From contig OZ037905.1 of the NCBI GenBank assembly GCA_964035575.1, positions 1,017,001-1,081,000 on the forward strand: 64,000 nt of DNA, in the 5' to 3' direction. Position numbers and translations under genes: made by a program. The notes under the pieces are model-generated. The model searched no databases, was not told the DNA's origin, and saw nothing but the letters and a program-made list of their open reading frames with translations. The first letter of the stretch is position 1. Each line of letters begins with the position of its first letter. Below are positions 59,225 through 64,000 of the stretch, one piece after another. This DNA comes from Rhynchopus sp. YZ270_cl-10 (Eukaryota; Euglenozoa; Diplonemea; Diplonemida; Diplonemidae).

Positions 59225-60640
59225 TCAGCGTTTTGGCTCTGTGTACCCAAAAACCTGTGTTTCATATTTGTAAATCTCTCGCGCCAGCTCCATAATCTTT
59301 GGGCTGAAAAAGTCCATTTTATCTGTAGTTTTCTGAGAATGCCGGAGCCCCTTTTTCCCTGTTTGTGGCTGCTTTGTTCCGAGAATAGCATCGATGAATG
59401 CAAAGTCGCTTTTGTCCTCCATTCTTCCTATAAAATCATACACCACTGAATTCATGCCGCAGATATGCTGTGCTGAGATGAAATGCGCGTTTTTATGATC
59501 CACAAATGCGGTCGGACTTTGCTCCTTAATGAGCTCCACGACCTGTTCAAAGGTAAACTCCGCAGAGGACTTCAGAAAGTCGTGTTTCTTTGGCTGTGGG
59601 TTTTCATATGGAGGGTGGGTGAGCGTGCCACGCCATGTACCGCATTCGGAGGGGGATCTTTTGTCGTTCTCTCTCTTCCCGCATTGGTGGAAACGCTCAA
59701 GATAGGTGGAAAGAAGCTTGGTGTAGGGGTTGCGTATAATGGTGAATTTAAAGTAGTCTCCGCTGTTCAGAATCGTTTGCACCTCCTTGTCCGTCATAAA
59801 CTGCCCAGTGTTCATCGTCTCGGTTTTATAGCGGGCGCGGTTGTGTACTGTACCCTTCGGCTTGCCATCAACCAGGTACAGCCCGTCGTTGTTGAGCATC
59901 CATGCTTTCATGGAAGTGCTGCTTGCCTTCGCAACTGTACAGTACAAAAATTTGCGTTTGTGGTCCACGTAGAATTGATCTACCACTCCACGTTGTCTTA
60001 ATTGCCTGACATCTGTAAGACTAAAATTCTGTTGTGTATAGCGTCGTTCCTGCAAAGCCTCTTTATTGAAAAAAGACCGCTTCATAATAGAGGAAACAAA
60101 AGGCGACCCGCAGGCCAGCGCACTACTGTCAAACGGCTTTACATCCTTCCGGGTGGTAATGCTGGTCACATTCTCCCCGGCCGCGATTTTCCCTGCAAGA
60201 TAGTTCTGTTTGATCGAAACTGTGTTTCCCAGCGAAAGGCACACCTCTGGAGCCCCAAGAGACAACAACGAGCTTGCAGAAAAATCACCAAACCCCTTTT
60301 TTTCTGCATCCTCTGATACACTTACCCCCTGCAGCGCGGTCTTCAGATACGAAACTATTTCGGAAACATCAGCCGGCAGACTCTCAGCGGCGTCAACCAA
60401 ACCCCCATACAACTCACGCTCCCCCACCACTGGACACGGTTTCTTCGCAAAAAGCGATCCGATCGTTCCCGAAAGAAATATTTCATAAATAATAAAAACC
60501 ACCATCACAGCGTTGCAGGCGTTCTTCCACGACACCGGGGTGCGTGGTGGTGCAGTAGGAGTAGAAGGCACGCTCGAAGGGGGCGATGGGGGGAGAGTCA
60601 CCTTCACATCATCCCGCGCAGGGACGCGCTTGCTCTGCAT
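59225..60640 (-). CDS. Golgi-type carbohydrate sulfotransferase
   Basis: 471 residues with type II topology: a short cytosolic N-terminus (Pro/Ser-rich), a signal anchor at about 41-63 (ACNAVMVVFIIYEIFLSG) and a luminal catalytic domain. It contains the PAPS-binding elements of the sulfotransferase-2 (HNK-1/chondroitin) family: a 5'-phosphosulfate loop at about 231-247 (FLYCTVAKASSTSMKAW) and a 3'-phosphate motif at about 299-316 (TIIRNPYTKLLSTYLERF). Such enzymes transfer sulfate from PAPS to sugar hydroxyls of glycoproteins or polysaccharides. HFISAQHICGMNSVVYDFIG and a preceding FEQVVELI segment match the family C-terminal part. Acceptor unknown. Unspliced, starting MQSKRVPARDD. Confidence 0.85.
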   Translation of the reverse strand: MQSKRVPARDDVKVTLPPSPPSSVPSTPTAPPRTPVSWKNACNAVMVVFIIYEIFLSGTIGSLFAKKPCPVVGERELYGGLVDAAESLPADVSEIVSYLKTALQGVSVSEDAEKKGFGDFSASSLLSLGAPEVCLSLGNTVSIKQNYLAGKIAAGENVTSITTRKDVKPFDSSALACGSPFVSSIMKRSFFNKEALQERRYTQQNFSLTDVRQLRQRGVVDQFYVDHKRKFLYCTVAKASSTSMKAWMLNNDGLYLVDGKPKGTVHNRARYKTETMNTGQFMTDKEVQTILNSGDYFKFTIIRNPYTKLLSTYLERFHQCGKRENDKRSPSECGTWRGTLTHPPYENPQPKKHDFLKSSAEFTFEQVVELIKEQSPTAFVDHKNAHFISAQHICGMNSVVYDFIGRMEDKSDFAFIDAILGTKQPQTGKKGLRHSQKTTDKMDFFSPKIMELAREIYKYETQVFGYTEPKR

Positions 60641-61089
60641 TTTTTGCGTAAAATAGAAATGAAAAAGGGGGGGAAACGGGGGGTGTTATAAAGAAAAAAT
60701 TCGAAATGTGTTCAAGATCCCCCTCCTTACCTGTAACGTTAGAAGAAATGTCCTTTTTGAGAAACTTTTTTTTACTTTTGGTACTTAATCTTGTTCTCTT
60801 TCTCTCTGCCAAGGAAGTATGGGTCGGCGGCGTCTTACCCTATTGAGTCGGGGCCAGGTACCTGGTCCCTGATTGGTGCCTTTTTTTTAACCCTAGATGT
60901 CAAATGTTGAAACTGTGTATTGACATTTGACCATTTTGATTGGAACACAAACAGCTTAGACACTTAATTGGACTACAAGGGGACACAGGGTGGCTACAGA
61001 CGGACCCGAACTGCTCCACAACGGAAAACAGAAGTTCATGTTCAGGGTGAATTCACGTGATGTAGTTTGTATCTCTGTGAAGCGCATGG

Positions 61090-61146
61090 ACACAGCAAGC
61101 ACTTCCGACTGACCTATTGTATGCCAGCCATCCGGATGAAAGCACA
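61090..61146 (+). repeat. Dispersed repeat, family C
   Basis: ACACAGCAAGCACTTCCGAC, TGACCTATTGTATGCCAGCC, ATCCGGATGAAAGCAC. Confidence 0.7.
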
Positions 61147-61520
61147 AAAAAAATACCCTGCGTCCAACAGAAGGTGTTTTAAAAAAAATATGCGAAACAA
61201 TAGTAAGCCGAAATATTCCACAGAAAAGAGGATGGGGGAAGAAGGTACGTTTTTCATTTTATTTTTGCTAAAATAATCTAATTTTCAAAGAAGGGCTTTT
61301 TTAAAAAAGGGGAGGGGGTTTTGAAAAGGAATTCTAAAATTCGGTGGAAAACAAAAAAAAAAGGGGGGGGGTAACCAGAGCGGGCACGCACCCCGTCGAT
61401 TCTATTTTCCTCTTGCCAATGCTGGGTTTTTTAAACAAAAATAGACATCGCCTTCTGTGAGATGCTGGTCTCGGGTTGGTTAAAAAAGGGGAATTGATTT
61501 TTTTAAAAAAATTTTGTTTC

Positions 61521-61562
61521 ATCATCTGTTTAGTGTAGCTGCCATAAAAGACAGTCTTCACA
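61521..61562 (+). repeat. Dispersed hairpin repeat, family E
   Basis: TAGTGTAGCTGCCATAAAAG, ACAGTCTTCACAC. Relative of 7441-7491. Confidence 0.6.
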
Positions 61563-61705
61563 CTTTTTTTTTTTTGTACATGGCATCTAAGATCCTCCCA
61601 CTACAAATGGGAAGAGCGAACTCCACGAGACTTTTGTCCGTTTAACAAAAAAGATTATTTTCGTTGAAAGTGCAAAAAAAGAAGGGGGGAAAAAAAGAAA
61701 AAAAA

Positions 61706-61864
61706 GGTTTATAAGATGATCCTAAGCCTCTTGTGATTAGTCACCTTAAAAAAATACCTTTCCCCTGTAAGCAAGAGGTGTTCCACTGCGTATCTTCTCT
61801 TTGAAAATTAAAAGCTTGAGTTGGAAGTTGTAGTGTAGACACCCAAAAGGATAAGCTCCACTTT
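61706..61864 (+). repeat. Family A and family D repeats
   Basis: Family A (61706-61747, GGTTTATAAGATGATCCTAA ... GATTAGTCACCTTA) is followed by a diverged family D (61816-61864, TAGTGTAGACACCC ... AGCTCCACTTT). Confidence 0.7.
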
Positions 61865-62156
61865 TCTACACGCGTCTATGTGATGCCGGAAGTGACTTCA
61901 TGTAAGACCAATTTTTTCTTTTCTCCACGCAATGCAAAATGTCTACTTTTATTTTGATTTTTTTTTTACACGAGGTTATTTTTTGTTCTGTGTTTTATTT
62001 GTTTGTTTGCTTTTTTTCTGCTTTTAATTTTTGCCGTTTTGCTTTTTTTGTTGTGCAATACTTTTTTCTCTTTTTGAAAATACAAATGGAGAAAAAGAAA
62101 TACACAGCCCCATCATTCTTCGCCACCGCTGAATTGTCAGAGTGGTTAGGGGGGGG

Positions 62157-62908
62157 CCAGTGATTTTCCTACGTGGGGGAAAAATATTTGTTTTCCCCCA
62201 AAAAAAAAAAAAAAAAAAAAAAAGCTGCCGGGGGAAAAATATTTTTCCCCCACGGGGCTTATCTTAAGGGACCGGCCAGGGCCGGTCATATGTGACCGGT
62301 ATTGGGTGGGTGGGTAGGGTGGGGGATGGGGATGGGCGGAAGTCCCTGCCTCTGAGTGACCAGAAATGTTTTTATGAACAAAGTGACCCCGTCACAGCCA
62401 GAACGCGACTCAATTGGTCAAATGCCGAAGGAAAAGGAAGCATGCAGCATGGCGAAAGGAAAAAAAGTAGCGTACCGTGCGCCTGCGGCGCAAGCTTGCA
62501 ACCCACCCTTCCCATGACAGTTTGGCAGTAAAAATGTGCAATTTTAAGCGCAATTTGTTGAAATGTTGCGTACCGTGGCTTCGCCAGGGACCTTTGGGTG
62601 CCACGACCGCCGTTTTTTTTTTTTTTTTTTTTGTAAATGTACTGAGGTTACTGCTAATTCGCGCACCATGTGTGCCTGGTGCAAATATTAGTGAAGTGCC
62701 GAACTCCGCAGTTGGACAACCGAGAAATTTTCACATTCCGCCGGAGGCCCCCAACTTGAGCTGGGTTGGGGACCCGGGCGCGCGAAGCGCGCCCGGGCTC
62801 GGCCTTGGTGTCAGTACTGTTAAGCACTAGTAAAAAAAATTTTTCAAAACCAAAAAAAAAAATTCCCCCGGCAAAAAAAAAAAAATCGGGGGAGAGGAAA
62901 ATCACTGG
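62157..62908. mobile_element. 752-bp non-autonomous TIR element
   Basis: CCAGTGATTTTCCT at the left and AGGAAAATCACTGG at the right are exact inverses, both in G-runs that may be the duplicated target. Inside are several hairpins: GGGGGAAAAATATTT with its inverse, GACCGGCCAGGGCCGGTC, and CCGGGCGCGCGAAGCGCGCCCGG. A block AAGTAGCGTACCGTGCGCC (from about 62465) recurs inverted at 31881-31910 in another TIR element. No transposase frame. Confidence 0.75.
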
Positions 62909-63044
62909 GGGGGGCTTTCAAAAAAAAAAAAACTTATAAGATGAATGTGCCTCGTGCACACAAATCTTCCAATAACACACATTTTTTTTTTGACAAAATG
63001 TGCAAGCCATGCTATGACAGGATACTCAAAAGAATGAAGAGAAA

Positions 63045-63098
63045 AGTTTCCAAGATGACCCTAAGCCTCTCGTTGCTTAGTCACCTTGATCACATTCC
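63045..63098 (+). repeat. Dispersed hairpin repeat, family A (reference copy)
   Basis: GTTTCCAAGATGACCCTAAG, CCTCTCGTTGCTTAGTCACC, TTGATCACATTCC. The stem AAGNTGAC..TAAGC/GCTTAGTCACCTT is complete. Confidence 0.8.
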
Positions 63099-63504
63099 AG
63101 AAAACTACCCCACAGTACATGACAAGCAACATCTAGGGAGGGGAGGAGAGGGAGAGAAATCTAAAGAGAAAAAATGAGGGGGGAAGGGAGGGAGAGTGGT
63201 TCCTGCACAATTAAAAAAAAAAGAAAACGGAAAAACAATGGGGTAAGTTAATAACACTATTTGGGACAAAGACGTTCTTCTGCATCTCTTTTTTTTATGT
63301 CGACAATCACTTTGCCTCCAAAAAAAAGAGAAACGAAACAAAAGTTCTGTACTCAAAGTTGGTCGAAGCCGTTGCAGAGATGCAGGCACCTAAAGGAGGT
63401 ACTGCATTGCGTATATTTCTTCTTGATCCCCTTGGAATTCCCCTTTTCCCTTCATTCTGGACACAAAGGGTGGAGACCAAGGAGACCTTTTTGTTAGAAA
63501 CTCT

Positions 63505-63598
63505 CTAGAAGTTCCAACGTGGGAGGTTCAGCTGCTCACGCTTCTTTGGCTGCTTCTTCACAGCGACGGGGGCCTTTCCGGAGACGGACTTGCGGCAT
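63505..63598 (-). CDS. Orphan terminal exon, basic C-terminus
   Basis: After an acceptor TTTATCAG, the frame reads CRKSVSGKAPVAVKKQPKKR, then EQLNLPRWNF and a TAG stop (phase-1 junction, 30 codons). It is GC-rich and strongly basic, with a Pro-Arg-Trp-Asn-Phe end. It looks like the last exon of a ribosomal or other nucleic-acid-binding protein whose upstream exons lie in the following few hundred bases or beyond the right edge. I could not find the partner exon. A competing frame starting ATGCCGCAAG ends after 20 codons and is less protein-like. Confidence 0.5.
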
Positions 63599-64000
63599 CT
63601 GATAAAGTAATTCATAATGGTTTGACGACCCCAAAATAGCACTATATCGCACACCCCCTTTCAGCCCAGATAAAAAAAAGAAAAGTTGAAAAATGAAGAT
63701 GCCCCATATGCACACACATCTTAAACAAAGAAGTACTTTCCCCCACTCCACACCACGGTGTTCACATTTTATTACAAAAAACTTTGCAAAAAAAAAAAAA
63801 AAAAAAAAAAAAGAAAAAAAGTTGAAAGAATGAGCTTCACGTACACATCTTATAAGCTCTACTCTTACAGTCGCCAACTGATATTGATTACTCGACTAGA
63901 AAAAGGGAGAAGATTATTTTCGTTGAACGCAGCCAAAAACAGTGTATGAGATCTGAATTTTGGTGCAAGTGATTTTTTTTAAAGGGAGGGAGAAAATAGT
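63599..64000. other. Right-edge spacer or intron
   Basis: Contains family H (63620-63667) and A-rich runs. GAAGATGCCCCATATGCACA and GAGCTTCACGTACACATCTT are weak AAGATGTG-type hairpins. It may be the intron upstream of the terminal exon at 63505-63598. Confidence 0.45.
63620..63667 (+). repeat. Dispersed repeat, family H
   Basis: GACGACCCCAAAATAGCACT, ATATCGCAC, CCCCTTTCAGCC. Same orientation and nearly the same sequence as 4635-4682. Confidence 0.75.

Larger units (their letters stand above)
60641..63504. other. Spacer with repeats and a large TIR element
   Basis: No gene is supported. It holds family C (61090), E (61521), A (61706, 63045), D (61816), the element 62157-62908 and family I (about 63296-63372). 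Confidence 0.6.

Noticed and set aside
60609-60812. MAERKRTRLSTKSKKKF... frame as a first exon of the sulfotransferase
   Set aside because: The only donor (phase 1) does not fit any acceptor that keeps the sulfotransferase frame. The composition is A-run driven, and the sulfotransferase has its own signal-anchor start.

Overview
This window looks like nuclear DNA of a protist, most probably a euglenozoan and perhaps a diplonemid. Four observations support this. (1) Every gene I can support lies on the minus strand across 64 kb, the gene-array layout of Euglenozoa. (2) The alpha-tubulin carries residues typical of kinetoplastid tubulins, such as GQAGCQVG, the [11 protein letters not shown] segment, [11 protein letters not shown] and [11 protein letters not shown]. 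(3) There are a few conventional GT-AG introns (235-366 bp, donors mostly GTATG, acceptors YAG), which would fit diplonemids or euglenids better than kinetoplastids. (4) Coding DNA is GC-rich, while spacers are AT-rich and full of homopolymer runs. The lineage is an inference; no rRNA or spliced-leader gene was seen.

Layout from right to left, the direction of transcription: an orphan terminal exon (63.5 kb); a Golgi-type sulfotransferase (59.2-60.6); a ClC-6/7-type chloride transporter (55.7-58.6); a small Cys-rich protein (53.7-54.1); a Ser/Arg/Gly-rich hypothetical (52.0-53.0); an amino-acid permease (50.1-51.7); COQ3 with a separate last exon (47.7-49.0); a single-pass membrane protein (46.0-47.3); a secreted PSI-domain protein (41.2-41.9); alpha-tubulin (39.2-40.5); a two-exon CX9C protein (37.9-38.5); an orphan exon (36.9); a chromodomain-RING protein (34.4-35.6); a two-exon BRCT protein (28.5-30.6); three almost identical ADF/cofilin genes (23.3-28.2); an EF-hand-like polytopic membrane protein (19.3-21.3); a four-exon kinesin-3 of about 2054 residues (9.7-16.6); a type I membrane protein (5.3-6.5); and a giant coiled-coil protein running to the left edge. 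The set is housekeeping: cytoskeleton, membrane transport, ubiquinone synthesis and secretion. It is not a pathway cluster.

The spacers and introns hold the unusual material. At least eight families of short (30-120 bp), often hairpin-forming dispersed repeats occur dozens of times. Every copy I found reads on the plus strand, antisense to every gene, and several copies lie inside introns. There are also several small non-autonomous elements with terminal inverted repeats and likely target-site duplications. Three of them contain expanded tandem repeats. Long perfect palindromes and one decayed tyrosine-recombinase fragment complete the picture.
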